Assembly (NCBI GenBank): GCA_947653505.1 | Contig: CANTHI010000072.1 | Coordinates: 1-11,010 of the forward strand | Length of the DNA: 11,010 nt | DNA from: an uncultured Eubacterium sp. | GTDB lineage: Bacteria; Bacillota_A; Clostridia; Lachnospirales; Lachnospiraceae | Direction of reading: 5' to 3' | Part shown: in pieces, positions 1 through 6,693 of the stretch | How positions within the stretch are numbered: the first letter of the stretch is position 1 | Layout: every line of letters begins with the position of its first letter | Translations under genes and position numbers: made by a program | The notes under the pieces: model-generated | Database searches by the model: none | What the model was told of the DNA's origin: nothing | The model's input: the letters and a program-made list of their open reading frames with translations, nothing else

Positions 1-198
1 TCATCAATCAAACCAGTTAAGATAATAACACTGGATGCCAATAATACTGAAAAACATGTTATGATAAGAACGGAAAAAAATAAATATACCGTATCAGGCA
101 GTATCACCGTGCTGGAACAAACGTTTCAATATGCTGTCAGCCCGGCACAGGTTACAGATACGGGAGATGAAGGGAATGTAGAAAATGAGTCTGAATGA
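1..198 (+). CDS. yqfD: C-terminal end of a YqfD-like sporulation protein (partial, 5' end outside window)
   Basis: An open frame runs from base 1 to a TGA at 196-198, giving 65 residues and no start codon, so the gene begins upstream. The visible part has a short alternating strand pattern (EKHVMIRTEKNKYTVSGSIT, then VLEQ) and an acidic tail ending NVENESE. As I recall, YqfD proteins of Lachnospiraceae end in a similar way. YqfD normally lies directly upstream of phoH in clostridia. In Bacillus it is a stage IV sporulation membrane protein. The last 14 bases overlap the start of phoH, which suggests translational coupling. The call rests mostly on position plus a weak C-terminal resemblance. 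The catalytically informative and membrane parts are not in the window, so another protein cannot be excluded. Confidence 0.6.
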   Translation, partial: SSIKPVKIITLDANNTEKHVMIRTEKNKYTVSGSITVLEQTFQYAVSPAQVTDTGDEGNVENESE

Positions 199-1225
199 AA
201 TATGCATGGAGCTGCCGTCCGGCCATATGGCAAATATATTCGGACAGTTTGATGCTTATGTAAAGATCATAGAAAGAAATCTGAATGTGACGATCATCTG
301 CAGGGATTCAAAGGTCCGGATTCTGGGAGATCCTGCGCGTATTTCATCCGCGCGGCAGGTCATTACCCAGCTGCTGGAGCTGTCCGAACGGGGCAATACG
401 ATTACAGAGCAGAATGTGGAATATGCCATCGCGCTTGTCATGGAGCAGGAATCCGCGACGCTGGCCCAGATCGACGATTCCTGCGTCGGTTATACCGTAA
501 ACGGCAAGCCGATCCGGCCAAAAACACTGGGCCAGAAGCAGTATGTGGATCTGATCAGGGACCGGATGATCGTATTTGGCACCGGACCTGCCGGGACCGG
601 AAAGACATACCTTGCGATGGCGATGGCCGTGGCATCGTTTAAAAAAGAAGAAACCGGACGGATTATCCTGACCAGACCCGCGATCGAAGCAGGTGAAAAG
701 CTCGGCTTTCTGCCGGGGGATCTGCAAAGCAAGGTAGATCCGTATCTGCGCCCATTATACGATGCGTTGCATCAGATTATGGGGGCAGACAGCTTTATGA
801 AAAATATGGAAAAAGGGCTGATCGAAGTAGCGCCGCTTGCCTATATGCGCGGGCGCACACTGGACAATTCCTTTATTATCCTGGATGAAGCCCAGAATAC
901 GACGCCGGCCCAGATGAAAATGTTTTTAACCAGAATCGGATTTGGCTCCAAAGTCGTCGTAACGGGTGATGCGACGCAAAAGGACCTTCCGCCGGATACA
1001 AAGTCCGGACTGGACGTGGCGCTGGATGTATTAAAGCATGTGGAAGAAATCGGCATCTGTGAGCTTTCCAGCAGGGATGTCGTACGCCATCCGCTCGTAC
1101 AGCGGATTGTCAATGCATATGAAGAATATGAAAAAAAACAAAGCGATTTCGAAAAACGCACAAAACGCTCCAGATCCTCTAACGAAATGAAACGTAAAAA
1201 ACAGGTGGCAAAATGGCAGGCATGA
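185..1225 (+). CDS. phoH: PhoH-family ATPase (PhoH-like protein)
   Basis: This 346-residue protein has the full layout of the chromosomal PhoH family. An N-terminal KH-like segment (about residues 15-65, with VTIICRDSKVRILGD) is followed by a P-loop ATPase domain. Walker A is GPAGTGKT at 134-141. ILTRPAIEAGEKLGFLPGDL lies at 161-180, Walker B IILDEAQN at 231-238, and the sensor-like VVVTGDATQKDLP at 257-269. The family is a cytoplasmic NTPase related to the helicase domain of superfamily 1 and is linked to RNA metabolism; its exact substrate is unsettled. The C-terminus (about 315-346) is a strongly basic, lysine/arginine-rich tail that could contact RNA (inference). The start at 185 has AAGGGA at 170-175, 9 bases upstream. 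The gene overlaps yqfD by 14 bases and the next gene by 13. Location beside ybeY, the rRNA endonuclease gene, is conserved and fits an RNA role. Confidence 0.93.
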   Translation: MSLNEICMELPSGHMANIFGQFDAYVKIIERNLNVTIICRDSKVRILGDPARISSARQVITQLLELSERGNTITEQNVEYAIALVMEQESATLAQIDDSCVGYTVNGKPIRPKTLGQKQYVDLIRDRMIVFGTGPAGTGKTYLAMAMAVASFKKEETGRIILTRPAIEAGEKLGFLPGDLQSKVDPYLRPLYDALHQIMGADSFMKNMEKGLIEVAPLAYMRGRTLDNSFIILDEAQNTTPAQMKMFLTRIGFGSKVVVTGDATQKDLPPDTKSGLDVALDVLKHVEEIGICELSSRDVVRHPLVQRIVNAYEEYEKKQSDFEKRTKRSRSSNEMKRKKQVAKWQA

Positions 1226-2403
1226 CAGAAGAACGGTTTATTGCAAAGCGGGTGTTAAAACTTGTTTATCTTGGCGTGGTGACGCTGCTGGGAGGGATTT
1301 TGTTCTGCATTGTTCACCGGATGGCGCTGGGAGATTCGCTTGTCATTTTATTTGCGGACGTGCTGTTTGCGGTATCGTTTGCGTTTTATCTGGAAAGCGG
1401 CAGACTGCACCGCACGGAACGGCCGGATTCTGCGGAGGACTACCAGCGCATCTGTGTGTATTATACTGTGGGCATGGCAGTGATGATTGCCGCGTCCTTT
1501 TGTCCGGCCTATACGGCGCCTGTGCTTGGCATTGCATTTCTGCTGGCAGCCGGACTAAACCGTGAACAGGCGTTTGCCATAGCGCTGTTTTTTGATATTC
1601 ACCTTGCGTTAAATGGTGGTCTTTCTGTCTATGTGATGACCTGCTATCTGATGCTGCTGCTGTTTGGTATTATGCTGACCGGAATGTATGAAGCGCAGCA
1701 GACCCGCATTTTTGCCTGGATCACGGCATTTGCGCTCCAGACGGCAATTCCGGTGCTGTTTTACTATCTGGAGCAGGGGGTTCCGCCGCTGAAGCTGTTC
1801 GCGTTTCTTGTGCCTGTGGGTGCGCTGACGGTAGCCTGTATGCACTTTTTATATGACGGGCTGCATTTCAGGCTGGAGCATTATGGAGAAATCAGTCTGG
1901 ACACCATAGTGGACCCGAATTTTCATCTCGTGCGGGAGATCAGGCGCTATTCGCAGGGCGATTATAACCATGCGATCCGCGTGTCCCGTATAGCGGCACA
2001 CTGCGCATCAAAAATAAAGGTCAATGCCAAACTGGCCGCGGTCAGCGGGTTTTATTACCGGCTTGGAAAGTTTGGCGGGGAGCCGTTTGTGCAAAGCGGG
2101 GTTACTATTGCGCAGGATAACTGCTTTCCAGACGCTGTGATTACGATACTCAGTGAATTTGGCGGACAGGAAAATCCGATATCCACGATTGAATCTGCGA
2201 TCGTACATATCACAGATACTCTGGTGACAAAATTTGAACTGCTGGACCATAACACGCTTTCCAGTTCCTGGAACCGGGACATGGTCATTTACCAGACGTT
2301 AAACGACGAGTCGTCTTCCGGAATCTATGACCAAAGCGGACTGACGATGAACCAGTTTTTAAAAATCAGGGAGTTTCTTGCTAAGGAAGAGGAGCTGCTG
2401 TAA
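1213..2403 (+). CDS. 7TM membrane protein of the PgpH/YqfF family with a degenerate HD domain
   Basis: The first half (about residues 14-214) is a run of seven or so hydrophobic helices resembling the 7TM region of PgpH. The second half (about 230-390) matches its HD domain in outline: DPNFHLVREI at 234-243, YNHAIRVSRIAAHCA at 251-265, YYRLGK at 281-286 and an ITDTL segment at 333-337. PgpH normally hydrolyses cyclic di-AMP at the inner membrane face. Here the metal-binding HD pair of the YYHDIGK-type motif is R283-L284, and the later double His of the QHHG motif is F316-G317. H253 and D335 remain. Catalysis is therefore unlikely, and a regulatory or ligand-binding role is an inference. The protein is 396 residues against about 700 for full PgpH and lacks the large extracellular N-terminal domain. 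Start 1213 has AGGTGG at 1203-1208, only 4 bases away. ATG 1222, forming an ATGA overlap with the phoH stop, is an alternative. Confidence 0.8.
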   Translation: MAGMTEERFIAKRVLKLVYLGVVTLLGGILFCIVHRMALGDSLVILFADVLFAVSFAFYLESGRLHRTERPDSAEDYQRICVYYTVGMAVMIAASFCPAYTAPVLGIAFLLAAGLNREQAFAIALFFDIHLALNGGLSVYVMTCYLMLLLFGIMLTGMYEAQQTRIFAWITAFALQTAIPVLFYYLEQGVPPLKLFAFLVPVGALTVACMHFLYDGLHFRLEHYGEISLDTIVDPNFHLVREIRRYSQGDYNHAIRVSRIAAHCASKIKVNAKLAAVSGFYYRLGKFGGEPFVQSGVTIAQDNCFPDAVITILSEFGGQENPISTIESAIVHITDTLVTKFELLDHNTLSSSWNRDMVIYQTLNDESSSGIYDQSGLTMNQFLKIREFLAKEEELL

Positions 2404-2420
2404 GAGCAGAGATTCAGAAC

Positions 2421-2440
2421 AAAAGCTTTTTATATAAAAA
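2421..2440. repeat. AT-rich overlapping palindromes upstream of ybeY
   Basis: Within the 106-base gap before ybeY, AAAAGCTTTT (2421-2430) is a perfect palindrome. It overlaps a second perfect 14-bp palindrome, TTTTTATATAAAAA (2427-2440). The gap is far richer in A and T than the genes on either side. It could be a promoter upstream element, a protein site or low-complexity sequence. There is no GC-rich stem, so I do not read it as a terminator. Confidence 0.4.
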
Positions 2441-2456
2441 CAGAAATATTCAATGA

Positions 2457-2485
2457 AAGACAGAAGTTTTAATAAAAAATAAAAT
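2457..2485 (+). promoter_or_regulatory. possible sigma-A promoter for ybeY
   Basis: AAGACA (2457-2462, four of six matches to TTGACA) is separated by 17 bases from TAAAAT (2480-2485, five of six matches to TATAAT). Transcription would begin near 2492, giving a very short leader that still contains the AAGGAGG ribosome site at 2495-2501. The AT richness of the gap makes chance matches likely, so this is tentative. Read-through from phoH is the simple alternative. Confidence 0.25.
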
Positions 2486-2509
2486 CGCAGTCAGAAGGAG
2501 GAAGATACA

Positions 2510-3004
2510 ATGACGATCAGCGTGGAAGAAGAAATAAGCGCCAGCTTTTCGTTTGATTATGAAAAAATAGCAGGAGACGTGATCCGTTATACGATTGTAC
2601 ACGAAAAATTTCCGTTTGAAGCAGAGGTGAATCTGCTTCTGACAGACGACGAGGGTATCCGGCTGATGAACAAAGAGTTCCGGGATATTGACAGTCCGAC
2701 GGATGTGCTTTCCTTTCCGATGATTCACTATGAGGCAGCAGGCGATTTCTCACAGCTGGAAGCGGATGCCGATAACTTCAATCCCGACACCGGAGAAGTG
2801 GTGCTTGGGGATATTATTTTAAATGTCACAAGGGTCAGACAGCAGGCAGAGAGCTTTGGACACAGTGAACTGCGTGAATTTGCGTTTCTGATCGTACATA
2901 GTATGCTGCATCTGTTCGGATATGACCATGTAACAGACGCGGAGGCTGGCGTGATGGAACAGGTGCAGGCGGAAATTCTGGAGGACATGCATATTCTGAG
3001 GTAA
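2510..3004 (+). CDS. ybeY: YbeY endoribonuclease (rRNA maturation factor)
   Basis: This 164-residue protein is the YbeY/UPF0054 metallo-endoribonuclease, which acts in 16S rRNA 3'-end maturation and ribosome quality control in the cytoplasm. The zinc motif HxxxHxxxxxH is intact as HSMLHLFGYDH at residues 130-140, with H130, H134 and H140 as ligands. The conserved upstream segments are also present: MNKEFRDIDSPTDVLSFPM at 53-71 and LGDIILN at 99-105. Length is normal for the family. The start is clear: AAGGAGG at 2495-2501 lies 8 bases before the ATG. The gene follows phoH and the PgpH-like gene as in many Firmicutes, but an AT-rich gap separates it from them, so it may have its own promoter. 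The gene after it is not the usual dgkA/era group. Confidence 0.95.
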   Translation: MTISVEEEISASFSFDYEKIAGDVIRYTIVHEKFPFEAEVNLLLTDDEGIRLMNKEFRDIDSPTDVLSFPMIHYEAAGDFSQLEADADNFNPDTGEVVLGDIILNVTRVRQQAESFGHSELREFAFLIVHSMLHLFGYDHVTDAEAGVMEQVQAEILEDMHILR

Positions 3005-3017
3005 GGAACGCATGATA

Positions 3018-3095
3018 AGAAAATCATAATACAAAATCATGATACAAAATCATGATGCAAAATCATGATGCAAAATCATGATGCAAAATCATGAC
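3018..3095. repeat. 13-bp direct repeat array between ybeY and the lipoprotein gene
   Basis: Five head-to-tail copies of a 13-bp unit, [A/G]CAAAATCATGA[T/C], begin at 3031, 3044, 3057, 3070 and 3083. They differ only at the first and last base. A sixth copy at 3018-3030 has two mismatches, and a weaker remnant lies at about 3007-3016. Each full unit contains the 8-bp palindrome ATCATGAT (the last ends ATCATGAC), so the array also places palindromes every 13 bp. It lies just after the ybeY stop. It supplies several ATG triplets, including those at 3078 and 3091, without ribosome sites. Replication slippage or an operator-like array are both possible. An iteron role is not supported, because no replication gene is nearby. 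Confidence 0.9.
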
Positions 3096-3129
3096 AGGAC
3101 AGAAAGGAAAAAGACAAAAAGGTACAGAC

Positions 3130-4359
3130 ATGGAAAAAGAATGGAATTACGATACCATACAGACAGAATCCATTTGTCACAGACGGATGGCCGGAGCAGC
3201 GCTCAGAGGGTTTCGAAAGAAACTGGCACTCGGAGCACTGGCGGCAGCCGGAGCAGGCATGCTCTTAAGCGGCTGCGGCAAAAAAGAGGAACCGGAACCT
3301 CTGCCGGAGCCTCCGGCCGTTGTGGAGGAAGAGCCACAACCAGCTCCGGAGCCGGAGACACTGCCGGATGAGGAGACAGCCGTAGCGGAAGAGGAAGAGA
3401 CTCATGAGGGAGAAGCAAAGAGCTGTCTGACTGGCGAATGGATCGATGAAAAACTGGCAGGGCAGCGGCCGGTATCCTGCATGATCGGAAATACGGACAG
3501 CGCCCTGCCGCAGTATGGTATCGGACAGGCACAGGTGATCTATGAAGCTCCGGTAGAAGGCGGTCTGACGCGTCTGATGGGCATTTTTGAAGATTATCAG
3601 GATATTGAAAAGCTTGGTTCTGTAAGGAGCAGCCGCCTGTATTATGCGTATTATTCGATGGGGTTCGATGCGATTTATCTGCATTACGGACAGGCTTCTT
3701 ATGCGCAGGGATTTCTGGAAAGCGGACAGATTGACGATCTCAACGGTCTGGATTATGCGGTGGATCAGGCGGTTATTTACAGGGATAAGTCCAAAAAAGC
3801 GCCGCATAACGCTTATGCGACCGGACAGGGTCTTACGGCCGGCATAGAGCTGAAAAAATATGAGCAGGCATATGCAGACGATTATGAGGCACCTTACCAG
3901 TTTGCGCCGGATAAAGAGCCGGTTGCATTAAACGGCGCGTCCTGTCAGGATGCCATTATCGTACAGCCAGGATATCTGATAAATAAGCCGTATTTTGAAT
4001 ATAATCCGAAGGATGGTTTATACTATCGGTATCAGTATGGGGCAAAACACATCGACGGCAATGATTCCAGCCAGCTGGCAGTGAAAAATATCCTGATCTT
4101 AAATTCCAGTGTACGCACGCTGGACGATAAAGGGTATCTGGAGATTGCCACGACCGGAGAGGGCAGCGGCTGGTATGTGACTGGAGGTAAATCGATAGAG
4201 ATTACCTGGAAGCGTGCCGATAATTTCTCACCGGCAAAGTATTTTGACGCTGACGGTAATGAGATCGTGCTCAACCAGGGGAAGACGTGGGTCTGTATTA
4301 CTGATAATTCGCATCTGGACAGGGTGCATATTTATGCGGACGCTGCGCAGATGCAGTAG
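3130..4359 (+). CDS. DUF3048 (YerB-type) lipoprotein
   Basis: This is a secreted lipoprotein of about 409 residues with a two-part DUF3048 domain, as in Bacillus YerB; its function is unknown. With the start at 3130, a basic stretch (FRKK near 28-31) and a hydrophobic core lead to the lipobox LSGC, with the lipidated cysteine at residue 49 (codon 3274-3276). A proline/glutamate-rich linker (about 50-97) follows. The first domain carries GQRPVSCMIGN near 111-121, VIYEAPVEGGLTRLMGIF at 136-153 and GSVRSSRLYY at 163-172. The C-terminal domain carries GEGSGWYVTGGKSIEITW at 343-360 and the closing LNQGKTWVCI. Start choice is uncertain: 3130 has AAAAAGG ending 7 bases upstream, 3091 lies in the repeat array with no ribosome site, and 3187 gives a classical 30-residue signal. 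The protein is probably anchored on the outer face of the membrane. Confidence 0.9.
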   Translation: MEKEWNYDTIQTESICHRRMAGAALRGFRKKLALGALAAAGAGMLLSGCGKKEEPEPLPEPPAVVEEEPQPAPEPETLPDEETAVAEEEETHEGEAKSCLTGEWIDEKLAGQRPVSCMIGNTDSALPQYGIGQAQVIYEAPVEGGLTRLMGIFEDYQDIEKLGSVRSSRLYYAYYSMGFDAIYLHYGQASYAQGFLESGQIDDLNGLDYAVDQAVIYRDKSKKAPHNAYATGQGLTAGIELKKYEQAYADDYEAPYQFAPDKEPVALNGASCQDAIIVQPGYLINKPYFEYNPKDGLYYRYQYGAKHIDGNDSSQLAVKNILILNSSVRTLDDKGYLEIATTGEGSGWYVTGGKSIEITWKRADNFSPAKYFDADGNEIVLNQGKTWVCITDNSHLDRVHIYADAAQMQ

Positions 4360-4374
4360 GATTGTGAAGATCAT

Positions 4375-6054
4375 ATGACAGACAGAAACAAAAAAAGAAA
4401 GAGAGCCAGAAAACGGAACCGGAATAAAAAGCAGGATTTTTTAATGCAGGGCGGCGTATTGGCGTCCGCGGCGATTCTGGGCCGTGTGATCGGGCTTATT
4501 TACCGGATTCCGCTGACATCCATTATCGGGGATCTGGGCAATAACTATTACGGGTGTGCGTTCGATATTTATAATATCTTTCTGCTTATTTCGTCCTACA
4601 GCCTGCCGATGGCGGTTTCAAGAATCGTATCGGATTACAGGTCAAGGGGAGAGTCGAAAAACGCATACCGTGTGTTAAAGTGCGCTTTTTTGTTTGCCAT
4701 ACTTGCAGGTACGGCAGCGGGTGTCGCTATTTTTTCCGGCGCACGGTTTATTACCGGAACGGTATTTCAGACGCCGCTTAGTCTGTACGCGCTGCGCGTG
4801 CTGGCGCCGACGCTTCTGATTACGGCGTTTCTGGGTGTGCTGCGGGGCTTTTTTCAGGGTATGGAAAATATGTATCCGAGCGCGGTATCACAGGTGCTGG
4901 AACAGCTGGTAAACGCGTTTGTGAGCGTACTGGCGGCTTATTTTCTGGCGTCCCGCGGCGACCGTATCGGCAGGGTACTGGCGAATGAAAAAGGCTATCA
5001 TGCCGCTTACGGAGCTGCGGGTGCGGCTGTCGGTACGACGGTGGGGGCGGCTGTTTCCCTGCTGTTTTTGTATATTTTATACAAAGTCTTTATCCGCATC
5101 TGGCGCAAAAAAATGCGCGGGGAGCATACAAAAAGGATTCCGAACGAAATCCTGTTCCGCAGGATGATGCTTACGATACTGCCGTTTCTGGCAGCTTCGG
5201 TGCTGTTTAATATCAATATCGTCATCGAGCAGGGGATCTTTAAGCATATGATGAAAGCGCAGGCACAGGCAGACCAGATCGCACTGTGGTGGGGCGTTTT
5301 TTCCGGCAAGTTCCGTACGTTAATCAATCTGCCCATCGCGATTGCGGCGGCAATCGGAGCAGCATGCATTCCCGGCATTACGTCTTCTTTTGTAAAAGAG
5401 CAGCATGAAGAAGCCGCGGAAAAGACGGAACTTGCGATCCGTTTCTGTATGCTGATCGCGTTTCCGTTTTCCTTTGTGCTGATGCTGCTGTCAGCGCCGT
5501 TAATGGAGTTTTTATTTCAGGATTCCAGGCCACTGGCATCGGGACTGCTTCTGGCAGGCGGCATCCTCGTGGTTTTTTATTCCCTGTCCACGGTTACGGC
5601 CAGCATACTGCAGGGCATCGGAAAGCTGCGGACACCTGTGATAAATAGCGGCATCGCCCTGCTGCTGGAGGTGGCGGCACTGATTGTACTGCTGAAATTT
5701 ACGGATCTGCATATTTATGCAGTCGTTACGGCGATGGCGGTATTTGGCGTCAGCGTTACGCTGCTAAACCAGATCGCGTTATACCGCAGCGGTTACTGGA
5801 CGCCGGAATTTATGAAGACGTTTGTACTGCCGGGGGTATGTGCGTCGATTATGGCTTCCATGAGCTGGATTATCGAAACCGCGCTGAGCCAGGCGGTAGA
5901 GTGGAAATATGTGACGGTTCCGGTATCCCTTGTATGCGGGATTATTGTATACCTGCTTCTGCTGCTGACGCTGCGGGCCATGACGCCGGAGGAAATGCGG
6001 CAGTTTCCGGGCGGGAGATGGATGGCAAAGCTTGCGGACCGGATGACACAGTAG
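4375..6054 (+). CDS. polysaccharide/lipid-II flippase-like membrane protein (SpoVB/MurJ-type, MOP superfamily)
   Basis: This 559-residue polytopic protein has about 14 hydrophobic helices. Its N-terminus carries the family signature: a very basic cytoplasmic lead (residues 5-19, mostly K and R), then QGGVLASAAILGRVIGLIYR at 25-44, IPLTSIIGDLG and FDIYNIFLLISSYSLPMAVS. LRGFFQGMENMYPSAVSQVLEQ follows, as does ILQGIGKLRTPVINS in the second half. This is the Firmicute oligosaccharide flippase family that includes SpoVB, YtgP (MurJ) and YabM. Members move undecaprenyl-linked sugars across the membrane for peptidoglycan, spore cortex or polysaccharide synthesis. Which substrate applies here cannot be told from sequence. 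The gene starts 15 bases after the lipoprotein stop, probably in one operon. The ribosome site before 4375 is weak. ATG 4444, with AGGA upstream, is a second option but would remove the basic lead seen in relatives. Confidence 0.88.
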   Translation: MTDRNKKRKRARKRNRNKKQDFLMQGGVLASAAILGRVIGLIYRIPLTSIIGDLGNNYYGCAFDIYNIFLLISSYSLPMAVSRIVSDYRSRGESKNAYRVLKCAFLFAILAGTAAGVAIFSGARFITGTVFQTPLSLYALRVLAPTLLITAFLGVLRGFFQGMENMYPSAVSQVLEQLVNAFVSVLAAYFLASRGDRIGRVLANEKGYHAAYGAAGAAVGTTVGAAVSLLFLYILYKVFIRIWRKKMRGEHTKRIPNEILFRRMMLTILPFLAASVLFNINIVIEQGIFKHMMKAQAQADQIALWWGVFSGKFRTLINLPIAIAAAIGAACIPGITSSFVKEQHEEAAEKTELAIRFCMLIAFPFSFVLMLLSAPLMEFLFQDSRPLASGLLLAGGILVVFYSLSTVTASILQGIGKLRTPVINSGIALLLEVAALIVLLKFTDLHIYAVVTAMAVFGVSVTLLNQIALYRSGYWTPEFMKTFVLPGVCASIMASMSWIIETALSQAVEWKYVTVPVSLVCGIIVYLLLLLTLRAMTPEEMRQFPGGRWMAKLADRMTQ

Positions 6055-6071
6055 CAGATATCTGTATCCGG
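6039..6071 (+). other. imperfect hairpin over the flippase stop codon
   Basis: CCGGAT (6039-6044) pairs with ATCCGG (6066-6071). Inside it, ACAG (6048-6051) can pair with CTGT (6062-6065) across a three-base bulge and a ten-base loop holding the TAG stop. The loop side includes the palindrome CAGATATCTG (6055-6064). No U-tract follows, so it is not a standard intrinsic terminator. It may affect mRNA stability, or may be chance. Confidence 0.3.
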
Positions 6072-6095
6072 ATGAATAAAATACCAGAAAGCCGG

Positions 6096-6202
6096 GCATA
6101 CTTTTTTTGAAATCAGTATAGCATTCCTTGTGGCGGGCTGTCTGCACAGGCTGTCTGCAGGGCATGACGAGGAGGTTCTTATGAACGACAAAAAAAGTAT
6201 GC
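6096..6202 (+). promoter_or_regulatory. 14-bp perfect inverted repeat enclosing a ribosome site
   Basis: GCATACTTTTTTTG (6096-6109) is the exact reverse complement of CAAAAAAAGTATGC (6189-6202). The arms are 79 bases apart. The space between holds the GAGGAGG ribosome site (6169-6175) and the ATG (6181-6183) of the following gene, and the right arm falls in its codons 3-8. In mRNA the arms could form a long-range stem placing the initiation region in the loop. Half of each arm is a seven-base homopolymer, which raises the odds of chance. A regulatory role is inference only. Confidence 0.4.
6136..6161. repeat. two-copy 13-bp tandem repeat in the leader
   Basis: GGCTGTCTGCACA (6136-6148) is followed at once by GGCTGTCTGCAGG (6149-6161). 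The first 11 bases are identical. It lies between the arms of the 14-bp inverted repeat, just upstream of the ribosome site, and looks like a simple short duplication. Confidence 0.6.
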
Positions 6203-6642
6203 GGATTTTCTGGCTTACGCTCTGTCTGCTGCTGGCCGCCGGAACGGTGATTATTGCGGCTGTCTGGTACCGGTCGCACAAAAGCGGAACCGGACATGCT
6301 TCCGCGCGTCAGCAGGCAGAACAGCCTGCTGCAGACTCTTCCGGAACGGATGATACACAGGATGCAGCCGTGTCATTTGCGGTGCAGCCACAGATACGGA
6401 AGGTACAGCCATCCGGGGAAAAGCAGCCTGCGGCAGGACCGGATACGGTCGAATACCGTTTTGAGCTGAAGGTAAAGGACGGATATCTGGATGTCTATCA
6501 TTATCATACGGAAAACCTGTTTTTCCATACGGGCGTCCCATACAGTGCCATGTCCGTCAGACAGCGTCAGGAGCTGGAACAGGGAAAGTATTTTGTAAAC
6601 GAACAGGAGCTGTACGGGTATCTGGAAAGCTGTACAAGCTGA
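6181..6642 (+). CDS. membrane-anchored protein with a BofC C-terminal-like domain
   Basis: This 153-residue protein has a short basic start, one transmembrane helix at about residues 8-30 and a low-complexity A/Q/S/D-rich linker (about 36-88). A compact C-terminal domain (about 90-153) follows: EYRFELKVKDGYLDVYHYHT, then SVRQRQELEQGKYFVNEQEL and the closing YGYLESCTS. This ending resembles the BofC C-terminal domain found in many clostridial membrane proteins (pattern: YxLxxxxGYLxVY ... LP/V-x-Q-x-L-x-x-G ... ELYxFLExY). In Bacillus, BofC is a forespore protein that modulates SpoIVB signalling. Most likely the domain faces outside the membrane; the target is unknown. The start at 6181 is fixed by GAGGAGG at 6169-6175. 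An upstream in-frame ATG at 6130 lacks a ribosome site. The gene sits 126 bases after the flippase, behind the leader repeats described separately. Confidence 0.75.
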   Translation: MNDKKSMRIFWLTLCLLLAAGTVIIAAVWYRSHKSGTGHASARQQAEQPAADSSGTDDTQDAAVSFAVQPQIRKVQPSGEKQPAAGPDTVEYRFELKVKDGYLDVYHYHTENLFFHTGVPYSAMSVRQRQELEQGKYFVNEQELYGYLESCTS

Positions 6643-6693
6643 CATGAGGGCCGCGGATTCCATATGACAGCATTCCGGATGCAGGAGAGAAAA

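Noticed and set aside
3018..3095. CRISPR array or plasmid iterons
   Set aside because: The 13-bp units abut with no spacers, which rules out CRISPR. No replication initiator gene or origin features are nearby.
3078..3371. A 97-codon + strand frame starting in the 13-bp repeats
   Set aside because: It overlaps the lipoprotein in another frame, has no ribosome site and is rich in R, G, S and T, as expected for an out-of-frame reading of a P/E-rich linker.
3265..3807. A 180-codon open frame on the minus strand
   Set aside because: It is antisense to the DUF3048 lipoprotein, whose lipobox and domain motifs are clear. The antisense product has no motif.
6087..6109. AAAG...CTTT followed by a T-run as a terminator after the flippase
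   Set aside because: The stem is only four pairs, with no stable GC-rich arm. The T-run is better explained as part of the 14-bp inverted repeat.
5779..6297. Minus-strand frames of 162-172 codons
   Set aside because: They cover the end of the flippase and the start of the BofC-like gene in antisense, with no ribosome site or family features.
6670..6682. GCATTCCGGATGC imperfect palindrome before the HI0933-type gene
   Set aside because: It is too short and mismatched, and it runs into the ribosome site. Nothing else supports an operator.
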